Source: Balneolia bacterium (GTDB taxonomy: Bacteria; Bacteroidota; Rhodothermia; Balneolales; Cyclonatronaceae). From it: 35,343 bases of DNA. Shown piece after piece: positions 1-8,472 of the stretch (positions are counted from its first letter, which is position 1; every line of letters begins with the position of its first letter). The notes below the pieces were generated by a model that was not told the DNA's origin, made no database searches, and worked only from the letters and a program-made list of their open reading frames with translations. Position numbers and translations under genes: made by a program. The DNA lies in NCBI GenBank assembly GCA_003566635.1, contig PXCK01000197.1, forward strand, positions 1 to 35,343, in the 5' to 3' direction.

Positions 1-160
1 CCTCGTAATAATCTCTTCGAAGTACAACCTGCATCCATCTATCGGTAACATCTAATACGTCGGCCGTTTCACCGACTAACATTTGAGTCACCATTTCTGC
101 CTTGTCTGATTTATCAGCTCTGACTGGCACTATTCCCGATTGTGCTATTACACACTTCAT
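1..160 (-). CDS. C40 family (NlpC/P60) peptidase, N-terminal part only
   Basis: This is a 53-codon partial gene that starts with ATG at 160-158 and leaves the window at base 1. The visible residues match the first SH3-like domain of Bacteroidota C40 peptidases: an early cysteine, the VPVRADKSDKAEMVTQ pattern, then DRWMQV and RRDYYEG at the edge. Such enzymes usually carry one or two SH3-like domains before a Cys/His peptidase domain that cleaves peptidoglycan stem peptides. The catalytic domain lies outside the window, so the assignment rests on the domain start alone. There is no signal peptide in the visible part, which is common for this subgroup. Confidence 0.72.
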   Translation of the reverse strand, partial: MKCVIAQSGIVPVRADKSDKAEMVTQMLVGETADVLDVTDRWMQVVLRRDYYE

Positions 161-424
161 TAGATCTAAGTTTACGTTTTAAAAGAAGATATAATGATAT
201 TTTTAATTCACTTTTGCAATAGATAATTGTAAACTTTCATGTTGAAGGTTATTTACCAAAAGGTTTCTGTTGTTATCACATAAAAAAGCCCACCCTGAGT
301 ACCTCTTATTAACACCCAACTAATACTTTTTTAGAAAACTAAAATTTAAATATTATATACCATAAGAATAGTCACATACATAAGCTCGGGAGTCAGAAAA
401 AAGAACAATTCTTAGGCCTATTTA

Positions 425-625
425 CACCCTCACCCCAGCCCTTTCCCAAAATTTTCACGATACAGATAGATATATCTTAGTGGGAGAGGGAGTTTGATTC
501 GAAGTATGACAAAATACGTGGCTCGAAAAATTCAAAGATATATTACTTTGGCTTAGATTACCTTCTCCCAAATAAACCTTAACCACGAAATCCCAAGTTA
601 ATTTGGGAGGGTCAGTGTGATGGTG
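425..625. repeat. MITE-like nested inverted repeat
   Basis: The outer arms are imperfect inverted repeats of about 28 bp: 425-454 begins CACCCTCACCCCAGCCC, and the reverse complement of 598-625 begins CACCATCACACTGACCCT. Inner arms at 480-492 (TGGGAGAGGGAGT) and 561-573 (CCTTCTCCCAAAT) can pair with the outer arms or each other. There is no coding capacity between them. The layout fits a small non-autonomous element or a decayed family of intergenic repeats; mobility is inferred only from shape. Confidence 0.45.
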
Positions 626-754
626 AAGTACCGTGCAAATATTCAAAGATTTTTTTAAACGATAAAAAAAATAGACAAAACTCAAGTTTAACACCCAATT
701 TACACCACATAGGATATCTAAGTCATTGACTTTTAACATCCAAAAATTATTCAC

Positions 755-790
755 ATAAAAAAAGCCCGCTACACAAAGTACAGCGGGCTT
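755..790 (-). terminator. Rho-independent terminator of the M28 peptidase gene
   Basis: Read on the minus strand, a 9-bp perfect stem (AAGCCCGCT at 790-782 with AGCGGGCTT at 770-762) closes an 11-nt loop and is followed by a run of T. It starts 23 bp after the stop codon of the M28 peptidase gene. Confidence 0.88.
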
Positions 791-812
791 GAAAATGTTT
801 AGAAAACAGAGT

Positions 813-2450
813 TTAATCGGTTACGATAGTAAAACCATCTTTCCTTGGTAAAATCTCATCAAGCATAGCTGTATGGTATGCAAAGGTCGCAACGATAACT
901 GCATTACGAACTAAGTCTTGCTCAACAAGACGCTCGTAGGTATCCATATTTGAGTGGTGACTAAGTGTAAAATACTCCAAAGGATCCTGAATAAACTGAA
1001 AACCGGGAATTCCTACTCTATCAAAACTAACGTGGTCGGTACTACCGGTATTTGCCCAGGTAACCGTGCTTGCATCCCAATCAGAAAACGGAGTCAGCCA
1101 TGTTCTGAATAGTTCTCGTAGCGCTTCATTTTGCTGAAGGAAGATACCGCGAATCTGACCAGATCCATTATCTACATTGTAATAGGCTGAAATTTTATTA
1201 TAATCTTCAGTTGCACGAACAATTGTACTTTGATATTGGCTTCCCTCAATGGTTCCATAATGATCACTTACATACTCCCTTGAGCCATGCAGACCTTGCT
1301 CTTCCCCACTCCATAAAGCAATACGTATTGTACGTCGGGGTTGAACGCCAATTGTAGAAAGAATTCTCATGGCTTCCATCATTACTACAGAACCGGCTGC
1401 ATTATCGGTAGCACCTGTAGCAGCATGCCATGAATCGAGGTGGGCACCAATAATAACTACTTCATCGGCTAAATCCGGATCACTACCTTTTATCTCCCCA
1501 ATAGTGTTCCATGCCATAAGGTTATCTTCTTGAAATTCAACCTGTAAATCCATCTCCAGCGTTACATCTACACCATGCTCCAACATGCGGAAGATTCTTC
1601 CATAATGTTCGCGTGTTAAAGAAATTTGTGGAATTGATTGTGGAGCATCCATATCGTGTGGTCTTGGTCTTTCAGCCCAAGGTGTACCCGGCTCCGATGG
1701 TAATGTAGCACCTGAAATAGCAATTTGGCCACCAAACCCTCTGTAACTTTGGTCTATAATCGCTAAAGGTTGCTCTTCAATCAAAAACTGCGCACGCTCG
1801 TAGGCATCTTGTTGGCGTGCTAAGACAGCAGCAGAAGGAGTACCACCTGGACCACCCGATGTTGGCTGTTGGGTTGCGTTTGCAAGTTGGAGTAAACGCT
1901 CTGTAGTATTACGTGTGGCAATAGGATTCCAGGACGGCTCGGCTTCAGCAGGCTGTTGAATCAAAACAAATTTACCTTCGAGTTTTCCTCTGTAATCATC
2001 TAATGTATGATTTTCATCTAATCGAAGATAAACCACCTCGCCACTAACCGGACCGTCATAACCCACAGACCAAGCTTTTGGAAATCCGGTAACCGGAAAA
2101 TATCCGTACTCAGATTGAGCATGCATTGAAAAACGCTTTAGTTCCCATCCACGTCCAAATGGTCCCCATTCATGATAATGAACATCAAGACCAAAGCTTT
2201 CAAGTTTTTCTGCCGTCCACTCATTTGCACGGTACATACCTGCGGAATTAGTTAATCTAGGACCAATTACATCGGTTAAGTAACTGGCCATATTCATAAG
2301 CTGGCTGTTTTCAATACCCTCTTCGACTATTTTCTCAACTACTTCCATATCAACTGTTGGGTTATCAATTGATTGGGCATTAATAAAAATTGTTCCGGTA
2401 AAAATAAAAGCAAGTATTGATATGCCGATATATCGTAAAGCGTTTTTCAT
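813..2450 (-). CDS. M28 family zinc peptidase, exported
   Basis: A 545-residue secreted metallopeptidase. Residues 1-26 form a signal peptide (hydrophobic core ISILAFIFTGTIF, likely cleavage after INAQ). A protease-associated-like insert lies roughly at 130-245, and the M28 catalytic domain at about 310-530. The expected co-catalytic zinc ligands are visible: H337 in GAHLDSW, D349 in TDNAAG, the E383/E384 pair in SGEEQGL, D427 in NVDNGSG and H498/H499 in SHHSNMDTY. Architecture and motifs resemble carboxypeptidase Q/PGCP-like members that release amino acids from peptides in the periplasm or outside the cell. The exact substrate cannot be read from sequence. It is a single-gene unit with its own terminator downstream. 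The ATG at 2450 directly precedes a good signal peptide, which supports the start. Confidence 0.9.
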   Translation of the reverse strand: MKNALRYIGISILAFIFTGTIFINAQSIDNPTVDMEVVEKIVEEGIENSQLMNMASYLTDVIGPRLTNSAGMYRANEWTAEKLESFGLDVHYHEWGPFGRGWELKRFSMHAQSEYGYFPVTGFPKAWSVGYDGPVSGEVVYLRLDENHTLDDYRGKLEGKFVLIQQPAEAEPSWNPIATRNTTERLLQLANATQQPTSGGPGGTPSAAVLARQQDAYERAQFLIEEQPLAIIDQSYRGFGGQIAISGATLPSEPGTPWAERPRPHDMDAPQSIPQISLTREHYGRIFRMLEHGVDVTLEMDLQVEFQEDNLMAWNTIGEIKGSDPDLADEVVIIGAHLDSWHAATGATDNAAGSVVMMEAMRILSTIGVQPRRTIRIALWSGEEQGLHGSREYVSDHYGTIEGSQYQSTIVRATEDYNKISAYYNVDNGSGQIRGIFLQQNEALRELFRTWLTPFSDWDASTVTWANTGSTDHVSFDRVGIPGFQFIQDPLEYFTLSHHSNMDTYERLVEQDLVRNAVIVATFAYHTAMLDEILPRKDGFTIVTD

Positions 2451-2878
2451 ATAATTTTGGATTAATTGAAGTTTAGATAATGATTTACAATTTAACCGAT
2501 GCCATCCAAAAAAGTTGAAAAAAGAAGTTAAGGAAAACGTAAAAGAGTGGTGAGATTGTATGACGTGTGAAGGGAATCAATGTGTGATAAGGTTTTTCGC
2601 ATTGAGCGAAGCATATGCGTTATTCGGGATCTTCCGGTTGCGAAATGAGGAAGCCGTGTTCAGGGCTTGTTGTCTTATTTGAAACTACAGAATCGGCTTT
2701 GGATCAGGACTGGAAGATCCTCACCTGTAAACCGGGACTTGCGCGCATAAAATGATTGCTCCGCTTATCATTTTTGCGGGATGACGGTTCTTAGTTGTTT
2801 GTTGGTTTAGTGTATCCTTTTCTTTTGGTTCGTCCCGGTAATTCAACCCATCGGGATGAACATATATTACCCTACATA
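2451..2878. other. 428-bp non-coding stretch with repeat-like sequence
   Basis: No credible gene. From about 2575 to 2815 the base composition rises in GC and the sequence has the patchwork character of intergenic repeats. It shares the GAGCGAAGC string with the 28-bp array near the right end of the window. Its 2794-2809 stretch is an exact 16-base reverse complement of 35324-35339. An inverted repeat at 2828-2837/2852-2861 (GTTCGTCCCG/CGGGATGAAC, one G-U pair) lies 17 bp beyond the next gene's stop. It could act as a weak terminator on the minus strand, but no T-run follows. Confidence 0.45.
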
Positions 2879-5134
2879 TTAAAAAGCATCAAATAATAAC
2901 CTGACTCGCTCATCTATTTCGGAGAAAAACCGAGATTCGAGTAAGTCATTCATCTGGCGAGCATCAAGTCTATCAGCATGTTGTAGTACAAAGTAGCGAA
3001 TACGAGGGTCTCGGTCTTTCGCAAGTTCAGGAAAGACTTCATTAATTGCATCCTGCAATTCATAATTTACCAGCATTTCGAGTCCTGTTTTTCGCATCAA
3101 ATAAGGAAAATCACCTAGAATTATTTCAACTGTTGTATCAACAGCTACTACCATATCACCCATTCTGAATAATTCACGAATAACCGCTGCTTTGACTTGT
3201 TGCGGACGATTCCCCAGTAATATATCTACAGCTATATCAAAGAAGTCATCTTCATCACCTATAATTCTAAGTGCCGTTACAGCAGCAGCAGCAGCTTCGG
3301 TATTTGAAGATTGCAGGGCGATATTTTCAACAGCCCGAATAGCATCTGCATTTCCTTGATAGTTCATCAACGCATCTACAATTGCAACCAACTCTTTGTC
3401 TCCGGCATCGGATATCATACTGATAAACGTTTGTTCCGTTCCCTGCGCCGCACCAATTAAATCACTTGTACTGCGAATAATTGTAGCGCGTACTTCTGAA
3501 TTATCCTCTCGTCTTAAAAAATCGCTTAAAGCAAGTTGTAAATCCGGTTCATCTCTGAATCGGGACAAATTCATAGCAGCATGTGAGCGCATTTCAGGAG
3601 ACTGGTCATTTCTTAGCTGGTGCAACCACATGTCCATTTCTTTGATTTCAACAAATTCGATACCGGTTTTGACTTGGCTCCGATCAACTTTCACATTTTG
3701 TGGTCGATTGCTAACCGATAAGGAAAACTCGCCTCCATTTCTGAAAACTGTCAATGGGCGCTCTTCACTACCTCCACGAAACTCTGCAATAAGGGGTATA
3801 GTTATACTGTCGCTATCAACCCGGCCTGCAGGACTTACAATCAAATTGATTCTATTTTCGGCACCTATGTAATCTATTGCCAAATCTACCACTACAATTG
3901 AGTCCGGTTCTTCTGTCTCAAAATCTTCTCTTTCGGGCATTTCCAAAGCTGGTATTTGTCCGGTTTGAGTATAAAGTCTGTTTACTAAATCATCCCACAC
4001 TAAGATTCTGTTACCAGAGCGGACAAATTCCTGTCGTTCGTTCAACATCGTTCTTCTAACAACAAGTGGCAACTCAGTAAAAGCAGACAGATGATCAAAA
4101 CGATTAGCCATATCAAATGCATCTAAATCGTTATTCGTATTCGGTAAAAAACGAGTATCTAAAGTTATTTTAGGCTGATTACTTTCCGCTTCAGCTGCTA
4201 ATGCCATCAAAAATGCCGGAGATGTTTTGGCAGATTCAAGATCTCTGTTCAACACTCCGAACCACTGTGCATCAACCAAATTATTAATTTGGGATTCGAT
4301 ATTTCCGGCGTTTAAATATGCTAAACCATAACCTGCATTAAATGGAATTGTTTGCCAGTAATGATCATCTAAAATAACCACGCTAAATCCGTCAAATGGA
4401 TATTCAAAGCGTAAGTCACGCTGGATATTACCAATAGCCGAAGCTGTATGGCGCAAAAGTTGATTTCGGTTAACTGCTTGATTAGTAACCGAAGTTGTAT
4501 AAACCCTCACCGTTTTAATACCGGATAGTGCCTCTTCGAAGGTTAAATCTCCGGTAACAAATCCAATCTTATTAGATGGAACCGGCACGTCTGATCGCCA
4601 TTGCTGAGTTCTTGATCCATCTTCATTATTGATTTGGCGAACGAAATTCCCGGGAGCGATTACCTCATAGCCCGCCGGAACCCGCATATTCAGCTCAAAG
4701 TTGAAAGAAAACCACTGGCTGTCAATCGTCGGAAACCATCCCCTGTTTAATCCGTTTTGGGTGGAAGACATAAAAACACCTTCATGCGTTTGAATGATGC
4801 CATTACCGTTTGTTGATGAATATTCAATCTCAATGGTTCCTCTTGCGCTTGCTTCAACTCTTAGAGTATCACCAGAAACTTCAAATTCACTTTCTTCACC
4901 ATTCACTAAAACGCTTCTGAAATCTAGTTCATGACCAAGAAGTATAATCTCGGTGGCATTTTCATGGAAAGGCTCTACAGTATAAACCGCTGTTCCGCTA
5001 ACATTAGCTGTTTCTACATTAAGAGCCAGATCAAGTTGAAGATTCGTGATATTGAAATCAACTGGTGATTGTTTAGCAAAAATAGAGCAGGTAAACAGTA
5101 TAAAAATAATTACAAACGGTAAAAATGATTTCAT
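2879..5134 (-). CDS. M1 aminopeptidase-like pseudoenzyme with C-terminal HEAT-like repeats, exported
   Basis: A 751-residue protein with a signal peptide (residues 1-20, ending CSIFAK). The N-terminal beta-rich region (about 25-200) and the following region follow the gluzincin (M1) plan. However, the zinc motif HEXXH-QWFG is replaced by N285-L-V-D-A289-QWFG: both histidines and the glutamate are lost while the QWFG tail remains. The upstream GAMEN-like exopeptidase motif is also missing (GYGLAYLN at 268-275), as is the downstream glutamate motif. Residues about 495-751 form helical HEAT-like repeats. It is therefore probably a non-catalytic relative acting in the periplasm, perhaps as a binding or scaffold protein. 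Its ATG overlaps the stop of the upstream phosphatase gene by one base (TGATG), suggesting coupled translation. Family placement is by eye; loss of the zinc motif is directly visible. Confidence 0.75.
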   Translation of the reverse strand: MKSFLPFVIIFILFTCSIFAKQSPVDFNITNLQLDLALNVETANVSGTAVYTVEPFHENATEIILLGHELDFRSVLVNGEESEFEVSGDTLRVEASARGTIEIEYSSTNGNGIIQTHEGVFMSSTQNGLNRGWFPTIDSQWFSFNFELNMRVPAGYEVIAPGNFVRQINNEDGSRTQQWRSDVPVPSNKIGFVTGDLTFEEALSGIKTVRVYTTSVTNQAVNRNQLLRHTASAIGNIQRDLRFEYPFDGFSVVILDDHYWQTIPFNAGYGLAYLNAGNIESQINNLVDAQWFGVLNRDLESAKTSPAFLMALAAEAESNQPKITLDTRFLPNTNNDLDAFDMANRFDHLSAFTELPLVVRRTMLNERQEFVRSGNRILVWDDLVNRLYTQTGQIPALEMPEREDFETEEPDSIVVVDLAIDYIGAENRINLIVSPAGRVDSDSITIPLIAEFRGGSEERPLTVFRNGGEFSLSVSNRPQNVKVDRSQVKTGIEFVEIKEMDMWLHQLRNDQSPEMRSHAAMNLSRFRDEPDLQLALSDFLRREDNSEVRATIIRSTSDLIGAAQGTEQTFISMISDAGDKELVAIVDALMNYQGNADAIRAVENIALQSSNTEAAAAAVTALRIIGDEDDFFDIAVDILLGNRPQQVKAAVIRELFRMGDMVVAVDTTVEIILGDFPYLMRKTGLEMLVNYELQDAINEVFPELAKDRDPRIRYFVLQHADRLDARQMNDLLESRFFSEIDERVRLLFDAF

Positions 5135-5910
5135 CAGTCGTTTTCTTTAATAATGTTTAAAATGGTTTCTTTCCAATCGGGGTGGCACGAAAAGCCGTTT
5201 CCACCATCAATACGGGCATTGCCTTGCAAATCAGTAAATGATCCGCCGGCTTCAGTAATTACAGGCAATAACGCTGCTGCGTCCCAAATATTTAGAACCG
5301 GGTCGAGCATAATATCGGCTCTGCCGGTGGCAACCATTAAATGACCGTATGCGTCTCCATAGGTTCTGTAGGTTTTTACCCTATTCATTAAGGCATGAAA
5401 GGAGTTTTTATAACCGAATTCATCAAAATATTTCACATCGGAAGTCATCATACTGGCACTTTCCAATTTATCGAGTGGTCGAACAGAAGTGCGTTCACCA
5501 TTGAAAAAGCATCCACCACCCTTCCAGGCATATACCATTTCATCCATGAATGGTGCATAAATCACTCCAATAACAGGTTCATCATCAATTGTGATGCCAA
5601 TTAGGGTAGTGTAAAGCGGAATACCGTGAACAAAACCAATAGTACCATCAATAGGGTCTAAAATCCATTTAACTGATGCATCCTTTTTTTCGGTTCCATA
5701 CTCCTCACCTATAATCCCATGTTCAGGAAATTTTTGATTGATAAGTCCTCTCATTGTTTGTTCCGCCTGCCTGTCTGCGACCGTTACAGGAGAGTCGTCT
5801 TCTTTTCTAATGACATCAAACTTTTTGCGAAAATAGGTTAATGTTTCAGCCCCTCCGGCTTTGGCAACATCAACCGCAAATCTTGTAAGTTCTTCAAGTG
5901 ATATATTCAT
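5134..5910 (-). CDS. Inositol monophosphatase family protein, possible histidinol-phosphatase
   Basis: 258 residues, the usual length for this family of Mg2+-dependent, Li+-sensitive phosphatases. Metal-binding signatures are present: GEE at 68-70, D85-P-I-D88-G-T and W209-D210 with EAGG at 220-223. The GIIGEEYG and NIWDAAALLP surroundings resemble the HisN branch that dephosphorylates histidinol phosphate, but inositol-phosphate or 3'-phosphoadenosine-phosphate hydrolysis cannot be excluded. No other histidine gene lies in the window. It is the first gene of a two-gene unit; its TGA shares one base with the ATG of the M1-like gene. The partner is exported while this protein is cytoplasmic, so a shared function is not obvious. 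Confidence 0.82.
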   Translation of the reverse strand: MNISLEELTRFAVDVAKAGGAETLTYFRKKFDVIRKEDDSPVTVADRQAEQTMRGLINQKFPEHGIIGEEYGTEKKDASVKWILDPIDGTIGFVHGIPLYTTLIGITIDDEPVIGVIYAPFMDEMVYAWKGGGCFFNGERTSVRPLDKLESASMMTSDVKYFDEFGYKNSFHALMNRVKTYRTYGDAYGHLMVATGRADIMLDPVLNIWDAAALLPVITEAGGSFTDLQGNARIDGGNGFSCHPDWKETILNIIKEND

Positions 5911-6216
5911 AAATAAATTAGTGACAGCCTAAAGTTTTGTCTTCAGAACGTAAAATAATGATGAAACCAATGAATTACCCGAAAAATGCCTAAACTTTTT
6001 TGCCTTTATAAAAGCGCTTTTCTGTTGCATATACATAAATTATTAATGTACAAACACCAAATTGCCTAATTTTATATTGACAAACACGAAATTAATTGCA
6101 ATCTTTGGGTTACTTAGTTCTTAATTATTCTTCGTTATTGGTATTAATTAAGATTTTAAGCTTGATAACAGTCGAATCAAATAAAGAGATGTTCCCGGAA
6201 GAGAGCATCTCTTTTT
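5911..6216. other. 306-bp AT-rich intergenic region
   Basis: Separates the arginine operon from the phosphatase gene; both are on the minus strand. It should contain the phosphatase promoter, but I could not place one with confidence. It also holds the argJ terminator at its right end. Two short direct repeats of the form ACAAACACnAAATT lie near 6050-6095. Confidence 0.5.
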
Positions 6217-6218
6217 TT
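6185..6218 (-). terminator. Terminator of the arginine operon
   Basis: A 10-bp stem, AGAGATGTTC (6185-6194) with GAGCATCTCT (6203-6212), one G-U pair and an 8-nt loop. It sits directly after the argJ stop, which shares bases with the A/T tract. On the minus strand the hairpin is followed by TTTATTTG. The T-run at 6212-6218 on the plus strand would also let it work in that direction. Confidence 0.8.
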
Positions 6219-7425
6219 ATGTGGTATATTCGGCGTTTATTCTAATATATTCGTAGCTCAAATCACATCCCCAACCTACAGCCTTAGCATCTCCATCATT
6301 CAAATCAAGGGTGATTTTAATAGATGTGGATTTCATCATATTTTTGAGTTGCTTTAAGTTGGCTTCTACGGGCTGACTGAATTTCAATAGCTGGACATTC
6401 TTTCCCTTCCCGGTGCCAAAATACAAATCGATACTATCAGCATTTAAAGGAACACCGGAGCGACCAGCCGCAGCTATTATTCTTCCCCAGTTGGGGTCAC
6501 GACCAAAAATGGCTGTTTTTACCAAAGAAGAATCTGAAATCGTTCGGATAATCTTTCGCGCATCATCAACCGTTTTAGCACCTTTAACAACATACTCAAT
6601 TAACTTTGATGCACCTTCTCCGTCAGAAACAATTAACTTTGCAAGGTGATGACACAAACTCGATAAATTCTTTTTGAAGATTTTATAGTCCTGGTTTTCA
6701 GTTGTGATACGTTCATTACCGGCAAGTCCGTTGGCTAAAATAGCAACCATGTCGTTTGTGGAGGTATCTCCATCAACAGTAATCATATTAAAGGAGTCAT
6801 CCACTACTTCTTTAAGCGCTTTATCAAGTAGGGAGGGCTCAATATTTGCGTCGGTAACAATAAAGGCAAGCATGGTTCCCATATTCGGGTGAATCATACC
6901 CGAACCCTTTGCAACAGCCCCCATATTTACTTTTTTGCCGTTCAACTCAAAACTAACAAATCCTTCTTTTGGAAATGTATCGGTTGTTAGAATGGCAGAT
7001 GCCAAAAAAGAACCTGCAACTTTACGGTCAGATATTTTTTTAGCATTATCACGAATTCCATCTACTACTTTTTCGGTGGGAAATTCTCTACCAATTACTC
7101 CGGTAGAAGCAATAAGCACATATTCTTTCGGGATGTTAAATTCCTTAGCAGCAGCGTCTATCATGGCAAGTGCTCCTAAGCGACCCTGTTCACCCGTGCA
7201 TGCATTGGCATTTCCGGAGTTGATAACCACAGCCTGTATAATCCCGTCTTTCATCTGTTCGCGACTAACCTTAATGGGTTCGGCAACGATTTCATTTTTG
7301 GTGAAAACGGCAGCAGCAGAAGCCGGTTTTCTGGAATAGATTAATCCAAGGTCTCGCCTTTTACTTTTAACCCCGGTATGAGCACCCCAAAACTGAAACC
7401 CTTTTACATCTGCAATATTATTCAT
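6217..7425 (-). CDS. argJ: Bifunctional glutamate N-acetyltransferase / ornithine acetyltransferase
   Basis: 402 residues. ArgJ moves the acetyl group from N-acetylornithine to glutamate, recycling it in the cyclic arginine pathway; bifunctional forms also use acetyl-CoA. The precursor cleaves itself before a nucleophilic threonine. Here the site reads KGSGMIHPNMG183-T184-MLAF: the threonine is kept, and the residue before it is Gly rather than the more usual Ala. Other family blocks are clear, such as VINSGNANACTG (67-78) and FGRDPNWGRI near the C-terminal part. It is the last gene of argB-argD-argC-argJ, 15 bp after argC and just before a terminator. Because no argA or argE is in the operon, the cyclic route is the likely one. 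Confidence 0.96.
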   Translation of the reverse strand: MNNIADVKGFQFWGAHTGVKSKRRDLGLIYSRKPASAAAVFTKNEIVAEPIKVSREQMKDGIIQAVVINSGNANACTGEQGRLGALAMIDAAAKEFNIPKEYVLIASTGVIGREFPTEKVVDGIRDNAKKISDRKVAGSFLASAILTTDTFPKEGFVSFELNGKKVNMGAVAKGSGMIHPNMGTMLAFIVTDANIEPSLLDKALKEVVDDSFNMITVDGDTSTNDMVAILANGLAGNERITTENQDYKIFKKNLSSLCHHLAKLIVSDGEGASKLIEYVVKGAKTVDDARKIIRTISDSSLVKTAIFGRDPNWGRIIAAAGRSGVPLNADSIDLYFGTGKGKNVQLLKFSQPVEANLKQLKNMMKSTSIKITLDLNDGDAKAVGWGCDLSYEYIRINAEYTT

Positions 7426-7440
7426 AGCATAAATTACGGT

Positions 7441-8472
7441 TTATGGACATACAGCGGGTAAAGTTAACCCTTCTGTTTCTGGGAATCCACAAAGAATATT
7501 CATGTTTTGAACTGCCTGTCCTGCAGCACCCTTTACCAGATTATCAATAGCACTTACGGTAATAACCCTGTTTGTTCGCTCATCAAAAGTAACATAAATA
7601 TCACAATAATTAGTACCACGAACGTACCTTAGCTGAGGTGTATGGTCTCTTAAGCGAATAAACGGTTCATTTTGATAAAACTCAGCGAATATTGATCGAA
7701 GTTCTTTTTCATCGATCGGCTTGGTAGCCATACTATATGTGTTTGTTAAAATACCCCTGTTTAAGGGTAACAAATGGGGCGTAAATTGTATGGTTGGACG
7801 CTCTCCCAACGAACGCTCCAACGTAATTTCAATTTCCGGCGTATGTCTATGCGTTTTTAACCCATAGGCGCTAAAGTTGTCTGCTACATTAGGATAATGC
7901 GTGTTATCCTTTGCCGATGCACCGGCTCCTGTTGTACCCGATTTTGCATCTACCACGATCGTTTTAGTATCTATCAATTGATGTTTGACAAGCGGAGCCA
8001 ACGGCAATATGGTTGATGTAGGATAACAACCCGGATTGGAAATTAATTTGCCGGATTTAATTTCATTTCTGAATAATTCAGGAAGTCCGTAAACCGCTTC
8101 GTTTAATAGATCAGGTTTTACATGCTTTTCTCCATACCAGCATTCATAAACATCGGCATCAGGTAATCGGAAATCACCGGATAAATCAATAACCGGACAT
8201 GGCAATGGATGATGTTCGGCTATAAACCCCATAGAAACTTTATGTGGCAGCGCAAGAAAAAGCACATCCAAATCGGAAAAATTCAAATCATTAATAGATG
8301 TGAAAGACAAATCGAAAAGTCCGGCAAATTGGGGGTGTACGTCCCGCAGATGCTCCCCGGCTCTGCTTTCGGAAGTTAAAGCTGTAAGATTTATTTTCGG
8401 ATGATTTGCAAATATGCGAATCAATTCCGAACCTGTGTATCCAGTTGCACCTGCAATTCCAACGTTTATCAT
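7441..8472 (-). CDS. argC: N-acetyl-gamma-glutamyl-phosphate reductase
   Basis: 343 residues. The enzyme reduces N-acetylglutamyl phosphate to the semialdehyde with NADPH in arginine synthesis. The Rossmann loop GATGYTGSEL (8-17) opens the protein, and the catalytic cysteine is C149 in SNPGCYPTS. The His-containing HRHTPEIE block further on matches the family. The ATG overlaps the argD stop by four bases (ATGA), and argJ follows 15 bp later, so the genes are almost certainly co-transcribed and translationally coupled. Confidence 0.96.
   Translation of the reverse strand: MINVGIAGATGYTGSELIRIFANHPKINLTALTSESRAGEHLRDVHPQFAGLFDLSFTSINDLNFSDLDVLFLALPHKVSMGFIAEHHPLPCPVIDLSGDFRLPDADVYECWYGEKHVKPDLLNEAVYGLPELFRNEIKSGKLISNPGCYPTSTILPLAPLVKHQLIDTKTIVVDAKSGTTGAGASAKDNTHYPNVADNFSAYGLKTHRHTPEIEITLERSLGERPTIQFTPHLLPLNRGILTNTYSMATKPIDEKELRSIFAEFYQNEPFIRLRDHTPQLRYVRGTNYCDIYVTFDERTNRVITVSAIDNLVKGAAGQAVQNMNILCGFPETEGLTLPAVCP

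Larger units (their letters stand above)
161..812. other. 652-bp non-coding stretch
   Basis: AT-rich stretch between the C40 peptidase start and the M28 peptidase stop. It holds a nested inverted-repeat element (425-625) and the terminator of the M28 gene (755-790). A 99-codon open frame at 455-754 runs through the repeat, has low-complexity composition and matches no family I know, so it is not called. At 281-305 a short run resembles the first half of the downstream terminator without its second arm. I see nothing else in it. Confidence 0.6.

Noticed and set aside
455-754. 99-codon minus-strand frame near the left end
   Set aside because: It lies over a nested inverted repeat, has no recognisable domain and no context with neighbours.
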